From positions 1 through 40,661 of the forward strand of contig JAKSBE010000129.1 in NCBI GenBank assembly GCA_022361275.1: a stretch of 40,661 nt of DNA, given 5' to 3'. The position numbers and the translations under genes are program-made. Under the pieces are notes generated by a model, which was not told where the DNA came from, did not search any database, and saw nothing but the letters and a program-made list of their open reading frames with translations. This DNA is from Kiloniellales bacterium (lineage in GTDB: Bacteria; Pseudomonadota; Alphaproteobacteria; Kiloniellales; JAKSBE01). Positions 1-6,762 of the stretch are shown here, piece by piece; within the stretch, counting starts at the first letter, position 1; the number at the start of each line of letters is the position of its first letter.

Positions 1-176
1 AGGCTCTTGAGCCTCTTGGCATCGGACACTTCCATGCCGCCGTACTTCTTGCCCCAGGTGTAGAAGGCCGCATCCCTGATGCCCTGCTTGCGGCAAGGCT
101 CAGCCGCCGTCAGGCCTGCCTGATGCTCATTCACAATGCCGGTGATCTGTTCTTCCGAAAACCTCCTCCGCTTCAT
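1..176 (-). mobile_element. IS3-family transposase OrfA, 5' part, cut by the window edge
   Basis: The minus strand from position 176 reads MKRRRFSEEQITGIVNEHQ and continues through a helix-turn-helix stretch (GLTAAEPCRKQGIRDAAFY) to TWGKKYGGM. This is the usual N-terminus of OrfA in IS3-family elements of the IS407/IS51 type. OrfA is the DNA-binding half of the transposase and is normally extended by OrfB, which carries the DDE catalytic core, through frameshifting. Only the first 58 codons or so lie in the window, so OrfB, the far terminal repeat and completeness cannot be judged. The element transcribes out of the window, with its upstream end near 180-240. It borders a run of decayed genes and may have helped cause that decay. 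Confidence 0.85.
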
Positions 177-455
177 TGTCCGTATCCTCTTACGAGAAAC
201 AGACCAACCTCAAATCAACGAGCTTTCTGGCGAGCAGGTCAGGCGACTTCGTAGCGGGATTGAAGGGCTCGGGTCATGCTCTGCGTCCTCCGCGCCGGCC
301 GGAGCGAAGCCGCTCCCCGCCCCTGTCGAACCGGTCGGGGCGCAGGAAGCCGCCCTCTGTCTCGGATGTGACGCTCCGACGTCCCGCAAAACGGACGGCG
401 CAGGCGGACGGCGGCGAAGAATCCTATGTTGTTAGGGGATACAGTGCGAAAGGGG
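177..455. other. Non-coding stretch beside the IS element
   Basis: No credible gene is seen. Open frames here lack family resemblance and lie across each other. The first 60 bases next to OrfA should contain the end of the IS element, but I could not define the terminal repeat without its partner end. Confidence 0.5.
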
Positions 456-491
456 TGCGTCATTGGCATATGCGTCAGTGACGTATATATT
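456..491 (+). promoter_or_regulatory. Putative promoter and palindromic operator of the toxin remnant
   Basis: TTGGCA (463-468) and TATATT (486-491) are separated by 17 bases, a good match to a housekeeping -35/-10 pair. Between them lies a near-perfect palindrome at 468-488: ATATGCGTCA, one G, TGACGTATAT (one mismatch across the arms). TGCGTCA also occurs at 456-462 as a direct repeat. A palindrome lying over the promoter just upstream of a HigB-type gene is what autoregulation by a toxin-antitoxin complex would need. The role is inferred. Confidence 0.55.
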
Positions 492-494
492 ATT

Positions 495-781
495 GTGCCA
501 AAATGCCTCCAGACGGTAGTCGAAACTCCCGAATTTCTGCGCCGCGCGGCGGCGGTCGGCATGAGCGAGGAAGAGCGCATGGCGGGCGTGTCGCTGCTCG
601 CGGAAGACCCGGAATGTGGCGTCGCCCTGGGCGGGGGCTTGCGGAAGGTCCGGGTTGCGCGCCCCGGGGCGGAAAAAGCGGCGGCTATCGCATCTTGCAC
701 TTTTATCGACATGCCGACATGCCGATCTTCCTTCTCACCGTGTTCGCCAAGAACGAACGGGCGAACATTTCGGCGGCTTAG
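495..781 (+). pseudogene. HigB/RelE-type toxin remnant, frameshifted, antitoxin missing
   Basis: In one frame, bases 495-667 read TVVETPEFLRRAAAVGMSEE through RKVRVARPG. From about 670 the match continues in the next frame as GGKSGGYRILHFYRH and ends with IFLLTVFAKNERANIS before TAG at 779-781. This is the layout of HigB-type toxins of the RelE superfamily, which act as ribosome-dependent mRNA nucleases. The shift fits loss of one G in the GGGG run at 666-669. The only good ATG (503) is in the frame of the C-terminal half, so a second, opposite shift near 508-510 is likely. The normal partner, an Xre-type HTH antitoxin, should follow directly but is absent. An ancestral toxin-first operon that has decayed is the simplest reading. 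Confidence 0.75.
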
Positions 782-915
782 GGCTCCGGCGGTCCCTTCA
801 GGCCGCCCCATAGTCCGGAATAGAGGATCGGTCCGGCTGGCTCTCCAGCCTCGCCTGCGCCACTTGAGACAGCCGCAGGCTCCCGGCTCACAAGCAGTGA
901 CTTGGCGGTCTGCAT
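778..915 (-). other. Possible 45-codon gene end, unassigned
   Basis: The minus strand from ATG at 915 reads MQTAKSLLVSREP and ends GPILYSGLWGGLKGPPEP with TAA at 778-780. The frame is open a little further upstream (TGEEARRMQTAK). The sequence looks protein-like, with an aromatic and glycine-rich tail rather than the Arg/Pro/Ala character of shadow frames, but I do not recognise the family. It may be the C-terminal remnant of another gene lost in this region. Confidence 0.25.
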
Positions 916-943
916 GCGCCGCGCCTCCTCGCCTGTCAGGACA

Positions 944-1132
944 AGGCGGCTCTACGGGCACGATCTCCTCGTCGAGCGGTCCCAGGTAGCCCTGCCACTC
1001 GACCACACGCTCGCGTATTTCCGGCCTAGGGTGCATGAGCGTCTCGAAGCGGCGCCTCGTCCGTTCGGGCAGGGTGCCGAGGACGTACTCGCCGGCGAGC
1101 CGGTCCTGAAGGTCCGTGTCGTCGTATCTCAT
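944..1132 (-). pseudogene. Anti-sigma factor (RskA/ChrR-type), N-terminal fragment
   Basis: The ATG at 1132 starts MRYDDTDLQDRLAGEYVLGT, followed by LPERTRRRFETLM, EWQGYLGPLDEEI and PVEPP. This is the cytoplasmic sigma-binding N-terminus typical of anti-sigma K proteins. The start overlaps the stop of the sigma gene in an ATGA arrangement, the classic coupled sigma/anti-sigma layout. After about residue 63 the family pattern stops: no membrane helix or periplasmic RskA domain follows, and the frame drifts into arginine-rich nonsense. The gene is therefore broken. Such proteins normally hold their sigma factor inactive until an envelope or oxidative signal arrives. Confidence 0.7.
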
Positions 1133-1389
1133 GACCGCAGGCACTCCCGCAGGCGGATGAGCCTGCGCCGGACCCAGGTCTTGACGGTGCCCAGGGGCAC
1201 GCCCAGAGACCGGGCCAGCTCGGTCGGCGTGAAGCCCTGGTGGCAGATGAGCAGAATGCAGCACCGCTGACGGTCGGTCAGCCGCGCCAGGCACTGCCGG
1301 AGACAGGCCAGCTCACGGCTGACCTCGGCCCGAATCGCGGGGTCGTCTCCGCTCCTGCGCGGGTCCGTCTCGGCCTTCCACTCCACCTC
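1129..1389 (-). pseudogene. ECF sigma factor, region 4 fragment
   Basis: The C-terminal part of this frame reads LARLTDRQRCCILLICHQGF, then TPTELARSLGVPLGTVKTWV and RRRLIRLRECL. This is sigma region 4 with its helix-turn-helix, most like SigK-type ECF factors. The frame can be extended to 1485, but the upstream residues do not resemble sigma region 2, and the opposite strand there carries a DUF2285 fragment. The region 2 half that binds core polymerase and the -10 element is therefore missing, and the break falls between about 1389 and 1422. The stop (1129-1131) overlaps the start of the anti-sigma fragment. A functional sigma factor is not expected. Confidence 0.7.
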
Positions 1390-1421
1390 ATGGGCCCGGC
1401 ACTCGGTGTTCCGCGCCCGGC

Positions 1422-1643
1422 CTCTTTCCGCCGACGGAGCAGGCAAATCGCCTGCGTCTCGTCCTGCAGGCACTCGACGGGTCACTCGCCGGCGCCCGCT
1501 ACCGAGACATCGCCGCCCATGTCTTCGGGGTTGGCGCCGAGGACTGGGCGGACCCGCGAAGACATGCGAAAGACAGGGCCCGCCATGCCGTCCGTCGCGG
1601 GCGCGCTATCATGGACGGCAGATACCGCGGTCTGCTTCGATAA
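1422..1643 (+). pseudogene. DUF2285 protein, C-terminal fragment
   Basis: In the frame ending with TAA at 1641-1643 the plus strand reads ANRLRLVLQALDGSLAGARY, RDIAAHVFG, DRARHAVRRGRAIMDGRYRG and LLR. This matches the C-terminal helical domain of DUF2285 proteins, which are common on integrative and conjugative elements of alphaproteobacteria. There is no start codon in a sensible place: going upstream the frame runs into the antisense of the sigma fragment. It is thus a 5'-truncated remnant joined to the sigma remnant. It supports the idea that a mobile island was once inserted here and then lost. Confidence 0.6.
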
Positions 1644-1777
1644 GGCGCGGGACTGACGACCCTTGGCTGACCTACGGCGGCCGCTCCTGCGACAATCAGC
1701 GTGGTGCCTCGATCGAGGCTATTGCCGCCACTGAAACCGCATTTCAGACTTCCGCCAGTCGCCCTATGGCGTCGTGC

Positions 1778-1798
1778 GTGTGCACACATAGTGCACAC
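1778..1798. repeat. Inverted repeat GTGTGCAC-ACATA-GTGCACAC
   Basis: Perfect 8-base arms flank a 5-base spacer, just past the 3' end of the SDR gene. There is no T-run, so it is not an obvious terminator. Its form resembles a dimeric-regulator operator, but no promoter-proximal gene lies in the right place. Confidence 0.5.
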
Positions 1799-1806
1799 GA
1801 CCCCAC

Positions 1807-2613
1807 TTAACCTACTGAAAGCACTGAAGAATCGTTACCATCCTTCACCGGCACCGTGTAGTTGAGGGCCAGGCGGCCGCCATCGGGGTAGAGGGTCTGG
1901 CCGGTGATGTAGCTGGAGTCGTCGGAGGCGAGGAAGACCGCGACCTTGCCGACCTCCTCCGGCTCGCCGAAACGGCCCAGGGGCGTGCGGCAGAGCGCGC
2001 CGCGGCGCTTCTCCGGATCGGCGAGCACGGCCCGGGCCAGCTCGGTGGCGATCGAGCCGGGGCCGATGGCGTTGACCCGGATGCCGTGCTCGGCCAGGGA
2101 CAGGGCCATGACCTTGGTCAGCTGGTTGACCCCGCCCTTGGCGACCACGTAGGGCGTGATCGAGGGAATCGCCATGACCGCGTTGACCGAGGACATGTTG
2201 ACGATGGTCCCGCCCCGGCCCTGGGCGACCATCTGGCGGGCCACCGCCTGGCCGGTGAGAAAGACGCCCTTGAGGTTGACCCGGATCACCGCGTCGAAGT
2301 CCTCCTCGGTGACGTCGAGGAAGCCGGCGGCCTTGACGATGCCGGCGTTGGCGACCGCCGTGTCGACGCCGCCGTAGGCGGCGACGCTGCGCTCGACCAG
2401 GGCCTCGACCTGCCCCTTGTCGCCGACGTCGCAGGGCACGAAGAGCGCCTCCGCCCCTTCCGCCTGCAGCGCCTCGGCCGCCGCCTCGCCGCCAGCTTCG
2501 TCGACGTCGGAGAGGACGACCTTGGCCCCCTCCGCCGCCAGGCAGTGCGCGCAGGCGCGACCGATACCCCGCGCCGCGCCGGTGACGACGGCGACCTTGT
2601 CCTTCAGGCGCAT
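1807..2613 (-). CDS. SDR-family NAD(P)-dependent oxidoreductase
   Basis: A classical short-chain dehydrogenase/reductase of 268 residues, the normal length for the family. The N-terminal Rossmann fold has the cofactor motif TGAARGIG (11-18), followed by the NAG motif (AVANAGIV), the catalytic serine in MSSVNAV and the YVVAK catalytic Tyr/Lys pair. DGG near the C-terminus is also typical. It should catalyse reversible oxidation of an alcohol or reduction of a ketone in the cytoplasm; the substrate cannot be read from the sequence. The asparagine of NLKG completes the catalytic tetrad. The start is supported by GGGAGGGG upstream of ATG at 2613. About 25 residues follow the usual DGG end, so the tail is slightly long. 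It stands alone, with no operon partner. Confidence 0.9.
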   Translation of the reverse strand: MRLKDKVAVVTGAARGIGRACAHCLAAEGAKVVLSDVDEAGGEAAAEALQAEGAEALFVPCDVGDKGQVEALVERSVAAYGGVDTAVANAGIVKAAGFLDVTEEDFDAVIRVNLKGVFLTGQAVARQMVAQGRGGTIVNMSSVNAVMAIPSITPYVVAKGGVNQLTKVMALSLAEHGIRVNAIGPGSIATELARAVLADPEKRRGALCRTPLGRFGEPEEVGKVAVFLASDDSSYITGQTLYPDGGRLALNYTVPVKDGNDSSVLSVG

Positions 2614-2728
2614 GGAATAACCCCTCCCGGATGCCGTTATTGAAATCAGAAGCTGCCACGCGGCGCCGAGGGCTTCAACCGAGCCGCGCCGCGGACCTGG
2701 AAACCCTGACCGGGAAGCGAACCGAGAG

Positions 2729-2956
2729 ATGACGACCTTGAGACCGCATATTCAAAGGCCCGCCCTGCGCCTCCTGGGCGGCCGCGAGACCGCCGCCACG
2801 GTGCCCCACGAGAGCCTGGTCCACGAGAGCCTGGCCCACGACCTCCGGGCCAAGCTCGGCCGGGAGGGCGCGCTGCGGGCCTGCCGCGCCAACGGCTGGG
2901 CCGGCGCCCTGGCGGTCCTGCTTGCCGAAGACAACCCCGGAAAGGCCGCGGCCTGA
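2729..2956 (+). CDS. Small hypothetical protein (75 aa)
   Basis: An ORF between two minus-strand genes whose only good support is context: a strong rho-independent terminator oriented with it lies 33 bases past its stop. The protein is soluble and mostly helical, with a C-terminal stretch AHDLRAKLGREGALRACRAN followed by GWAGALAVLLAED. That resembles small alphaproteobacterial proteins of unknown role which I cannot name. A 15-base tandem duplication near 2808-2838 gives the repeat HESLVHESL. The start lies after CGAGAG, a weak ribosome binding site. The function is unknown. Confidence 0.55.
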   Translation: MTTLRPHIQRPALRLLGGRETAATVPHESLVHESLAHDLRAKLGREGALRACRANGWAGALAVLLAEDNPGKAAA

Positions 2957-2988
2957 CGAACCCCGACCCTGATCCTCCCTGTGAACTT

Positions 2989-3039
2989 GGCGCGTCCGCT
3001 TCTCCCGTCCCGCCCTCAACCGGACGCGCCGATTTTTTT
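2989..3039 (+). terminator. Rho-independent terminator after the small ORF
   Basis: GGCGCGTCCG (2989-2998) and CGGACGCGCC (3021-3030) are perfect 10-base complementary arms, followed by GATTTTTTT (3031-3039). The T-run makes it directional for the plus strand; read from the minus strand there is no T-run. The loop of 22 bases is long. Confidence 0.8.
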
Positions 3040-4943
3040 CAGCCGCTCCCCTGACCGCCGTAGCCGATCCCGCGCAGGGAGTCGGTGATCTCCTCCAGGA
3101 TGACCGGGTCGTCGATGGCGGCCGGAACCTTGTAGTCCTCGCCGTCGGCGATCTGGCGCATGGTGCCGCGCAGGATCTTGCCCGAGCGGGTCTTGGGCAG
3201 GCGCTTGACCACGGTGGCCAGCTTGAAGGCCGCGACCGGCCCGATCTCGTTGCGGACCATCTGGACCACTTCCTTGACGATCTCCGCGTCCTCGCGCTCG
3301 GCCCCGGCCTTGAGGACCAGGAAGCCGACCGGCAGCTGGCCCTTGAGGCTATCGTGGACGCCGACCACCGCGCATTCCGCGACGTCCGGATGAGCGGCCA
3401 GAACCTCCTCCATCGCCCCGGTCGAAAGCCGGTGCCCGGCGACGTTGATGATGTCGTCGGTGCGCGACATGACGAAGATGTAGCCGTCCTCGTCGATGTA
3501 GCCGGCGTCGCCGGTCTGGTAGTAGCCGGGGTATTCGTTCAGATAGGCCTGACGGAAGCGGTCCTCGGCCTGCCACAGGGTCGGCAGGGAGGAAGGCGGC
3601 ATCGGCAGCTTGACCGCGATGGCGCCGATGGCGCCGGGGCCGACCGGCCGGCCCTCGCCGTCGAGGACCCGGACGTCCCAGCCCGGCGCGGCGCGGGTCG
3701 GCGAGCCCGCTTTCACCGGCAGCTTCTCGATGCCCAGGCAGTTGGCGGCGATCGCCCAGCCGGTCTCGGTCTGCCACCAGTGATCGATGACCGGCACCTT
3801 CAGCTTCTCCTCCGCCCAGTGCAGGGTGTCGGGATCGCAGCGCTCGCCGGCCAGGAAGAGGGTCCGGAACTTCGAGAGATCGTACCTGCCGATAAACGCG
3901 CCGTCCGGATCCTGCTGGCGGATCGCGCGGAAGGCGGTGGGCGCGGTGAACATGGTCGAGACCGCGTGCTGCGAGATCACCCGCCAGAAGGCGCCCGGGT
4001 CCGGCGTGCCCACCGGCTTGCCCTCGTACATGATCGAGGTGTTGCCATGCAGCAGCGGCGCATAGACGATGTAGGAGTGGCCGACCACCCAGCCGACGTC
4101 GGAGGCCGCCCAGTAGACCTCACCGGGCTCGACGTCGTAGATGTTCTTCATGCTCCAGTGCAGGGCCACCGCGTGGCCGCCGTTGTCGCGCACGATGCCC
4201 TTGGGCTGCCCGGTCGTTCCCGAGGTGTAGAGGATGTAGAGCGGATCGGTCGCCAGCACCGGCACGCAGTCGTGGGGCTCCGCCGACGCCGCGACCTCCT
4301 CCCAGTCGTGGTCGCGGCCGGGGATCAGCTCGGCGCGCTCCATCGGCCGCTGCAGGACGATGCAGGTCTCGACCTCGTGGCCGGCCAGCTCGATCGCCTT
4401 GTCCAGCAGCGGCTTGTAGGCCACGACCCGGCCCGGCTCGATGCCGCAGGAGGCCGAGACGATGATCTTCGGCTTGGCGTCGTCGATCCGGGTCGCCAGC
4501 TCGCTGGCCGCGAAGCCGCCGAAGACCACCGAGTGGATCGCGCCCAGGCGGGCGCAGGCCAGCATGGCAACGGCAGCCTCCGGGACCATCGGCATGTAGA
4601 TGATGACCCGGTCGCCCTTGCCGACCCCCCGGGCCGCCATGGCCCCGGCGAAGCGGGCCACCAGGTCGCGCAGTTCGCGGAAGGTGAAGCTGCGGATGGT
4701 CTCGGTGACCGGGCTGTCGTAGATCAGGGCCGCCTGCTCGCCGCGGCCGCCGTCGGCGTGACGGTCCAGGGCGTTGTAGCAGGTGTTGAGAACGCCGCCG
4801 GGAAACCAGCGGTAGAGGGGCGGATTGGAGTCGTCCAGGACCCGGTCCCAGGGCTTTTCCCAATGCAGCGCCCGCGCCGCCTCGCCCCAGAAGCCCTCGG
4901 GGTCGGAAAGCGATCGCGCCTGTACCTCGTCGAAACGGCTCAT
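3039..4943 (-). CDS. prpE: Propionyl-CoA synthetase-like acyl-CoA ligase
   Basis: An AMP-forming acyl-CoA synthetase of 634 residues. It activates a short-chain acid, most likely propionate, to the CoA thioester through an acyl-adenylate. The ATP-binding signature YTSGTTGQPKG is at 239-249, followed by DNGGHAVALHW and WAASDVGWVVGHSYIVY, stretches typical of the PrpE branch and not of Acs. The hinge/A8 region reads SRTDDIINVAGHRLSTG, and the catalytic lysine is in PKTRSGKILRGTMRQ (about K589). The longest frame begins at 5117, but the ATG at 4943 is preceded by AGGAGG at ideal spacing and gives the normal family start (FDEVQARSLSDPEGFWGE). It is not next to methylcitrate-cycle genes. Acetate or other short acids as substrate cannot be excluded. 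Confidence 0.88.
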   Translation of the reverse strand: MSRFDEVQARSLSDPEGFWGEAARALHWEKPWDRVLDDSNPPLYRWFPGGVLNTCYNALDRHADGGRGEQAALIYDSPVTETIRSFTFRELRDLVARFAGAMAARGVGKGDRVIIYMPMVPEAAVAMLACARLGAIHSVVFGGFAASELATRIDDAKPKIIVSASCGIEPGRVVAYKPLLDKAIELAGHEVETCIVLQRPMERAELIPGRDHDWEEVAASAEPHDCVPVLATDPLYILYTSGTTGQPKGIVRDNGGHAVALHWSMKNIYDVEPGEVYWAASDVGWVVGHSYIVYAPLLHGNTSIMYEGKPVGTPDPGAFWRVISQHAVSTMFTAPTAFRAIRQQDPDGAFIGRYDLSKFRTLFLAGERCDPDTLHWAEEKLKVPVIDHWWQTETGWAIAANCLGIEKLPVKAGSPTRAAPGWDVRVLDGEGRPVGPGAIGAIAVKLPMPPSSLPTLWQAEDRFRQAYLNEYPGYYQTGDAGYIDEDGYIFVMSRTDDIINVAGHRLSTGAMEEVLAAHPDVAECAVVGVHDSLKGQLPVGFLVLKAGAEREDAEIVKEVVQMVRNEIGPVAAFKLATVVKRLPKTRSGKILRGTMRQIADGEDYKVPAAIDDPVILEEITDSLRGIGYGGQGSG

Positions 4944-5255
4944 CCCCTGCCTCCTGTTGCCTTTCTTGCTGGCCCGACGCCGGATCGCCGCAGCAGCAGC
5001 CCTGCCCCGGCCTCGTGACCAGAGCATAGGCAAGGCAGCCTGCGAGGGGAAGATAGCCCGGGGCCGGAAACGGCGTAGTCGACCCGGGTCAAACGGCGCC
5101 CCGAGCCTGGCGACCATGCCCTAGCGACTTGCCTCAAAACGGCATTTTCGGTTTCGCTTCCAAGACAGCACGTCCCGTTCCGACCCGGCAGATTGGCGGC
5201 GTTTCCGGTCTTGACCGCCCCTGGCCCGAGATCCGCGCCGAGCCGGAGCCACCCG

Positions 5256-6560
5256 ATGCGGCACCTGCTGCTCAACGTGACGACACTGATCGTCTGCTTC
5301 GCCCTGCTGCTGGCCGGGAACAGCCTGCAGTTCGTGGTCCTGGGCGTGCGGGCCGGGCTGGAGGGCTTCTCGATCTATGCCATGGGCGCGATCACCGCCG
5401 GCTACTTCCTGGGCTTCGCGGTCGGCTCGCTCTACTGCCTGAGCCTGATCCGCGCGATCGGCCATATCCGGACCTTCGCCGCCCTGGCCTCGACCGTCTC
5501 GGGCGTGGTCCTGGCACATCCTCTGTGGCCGGAGCCGCTGGCGTGGATCGTCTTCCGCTTCGTCATCGGCTTCTGCTTCGCCGGCCTCTACACGGTGGTC
5601 GAGAGCTGGCTCAACGCCCAGGCCGGCAACGAGTTCCGCGGCCGCCTGCTGTCGATCTACGCGGTCGGGGTCTTCGGCGGCTTCGCCGTCGGACCGATGC
5701 TGGCGATCCTCGGCGACGCGGAGGGCTTCTTCCTCTTCGTCCTGGCCTCGATGGTCGTGTCCTTCGCCCTGGTGCCGATCACCATGACCCGGGCCAGCGC
5801 GCCCGCGACCCCGGAGGCCACCGAGCGTGACGCCTTCACCCTCAGGCGGCTCTACAAGGAGACCCCGCTGGGGATGATCGGCATCCTCTGCGTCGGCTCG
5901 GCCCAGGGTGCCTTCGTCGGCCTGGCGCCGGTCTTCGGCAACCGGGCCGGCCTGAGCGCCGATCAGGTGTCCTACTTCATGACCACGGCCCTGCTCGCCG
6001 GGCTGGTCTTCCAGTTCCCCATCGGCTGGCTGTCCGACCGCTTCGACCGGCGCAAGGTGATCGCGGTCGCGGCCACCCTCGGCGGCGCCGGCTGCGCCGT
6101 CTTCGCCAGCCTGGCGCTGTCCGGACCGCTGGCCTGGGAAGGCGTCCTGCTGGGCGCCGTGGTCACCGGTGCGGCGATCTTTCCGCTCTACGCCATCGTC
6201 ATCGCCTACACCAACGACTGGCTGCCGGAAGATTCCATCGTGTCCGCCGCGGCGGCGCTGATCCTGACCTTCAGCCTCGGCTCGGCCGTCGCCGCGCCCT
6301 TCGCTTCCTTCCTGATGGACCGGCTGGGACCGGCTGGGCTCTTCGTCTTCGTCGCCGGCGCCATGATCGGCCTCGGCCTCTTCGCCTTCGCCCGCATGTT
6401 CCGGCGCGAGGCGCCCGAGTCGGACTACGAGGGCAACTTGGCCACGGTCGCCGCCAGCCCCGGCACCCTGCCGATCGAGCCCCTTCTGGCGGAGCACGAG
6501 ACGGAAGAAGAGCCACCCGCTCCCTCCAGCGCTCCCGCCCATTCACCCGTTTCTCGCTAG
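5256..6560 (+). CDS. MFS transporter, YcaD-like
   Basis: A polytopic inner-membrane permease of 434 residues with about 12 hydrophobic helices. The inter-helix motif GWLSDRFDRRKV, a form of the G-x-x-x-D-R-x-G-R-R loop of the major facilitator superfamily, falls in the second half. VVESWLNAQAGNEFRGRLLS, after helix 4, is the region I associate with the YcaD branch. The C-terminus is a hydrophilic tail rich in Glu and Pro. The frame can be opened from a TTG at 5193, but ATG 5256 has GGAG 8 bases upstream and begins directly at the first membrane helix. The transported substrate cannot be inferred; neighbours are unrelated. Divergent from prpE. Confidence 0.85.
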   Translation: MRHLLLNVTTLIVCFALLLAGNSLQFVVLGVRAGLEGFSIYAMGAITAGYFLGFAVGSLYCLSLIRAIGHIRTFAALASTVSGVVLAHPLWPEPLAWIVFRFVIGFCFAGLYTVVESWLNAQAGNEFRGRLLSIYAVGVFGGFAVGPMLAILGDAEGFFLFVLASMVVSFALVPITMTRASAPATPEATERDAFTLRRLYKETPLGMIGILCVGSAQGAFVGLAPVFGNRAGLSADQVSYFMTTALLAGLVFQFPIGWLSDRFDRRKVIAVAATLGGAGCAVFASLALSGPLAWEGVLLGAVVTGAAIFPLYAIVIAYTNDWLPEDSIVSAAAALILTFSLGSAVAAPFASFLMDRLGPAGLFVFVAGAMIGLGLFAFARMFRREAPESDYEGNLATVAASPGTLPIEPLLAEHETEEEPPAPSSAPAHSPVSR

Positions 6561-6762
6561 TGTCCCGATGCTGGACTTCGCTCCCGCGAATTTCAGAAAC
6601 CCGCCGCTACTTGTGTCTCTCTAGGGGGAGCCGAACGCGCGGCAGGGACATTGGGGCGCGCAAGCCATCTTCCAAGCAAGCCCTATCAAGCCATCATGCG
6701 GCGGGCCAAACAGACAGGCCCACGCGGACCGCGCAGACAACCAGTTCAATTGCTCAACCAGT

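Noticed and set aside
239-1294. 351-codon minus-strand ORF covering the left end
   Set aside because: Only a short internal part (944-1132) looks like protein, the anti-sigma fragment. The rest is antisense to the toxin remnant and arginine-rich.
3354-5018. 554-codon plus-strand ORF
   Set aside because: Exactly antisense to the propionyl-CoA synthetase gene. The composition (Asp/Gly/Val/Arg rich, no motifs) is that of a shadow frame in high-GC DNA.
5121-6542. 473-codon minus-strand ORF
   Set aside because: Antisense to the MFS gene; low-complexity Gly/Glu/Asp/Arg product with no family signs.
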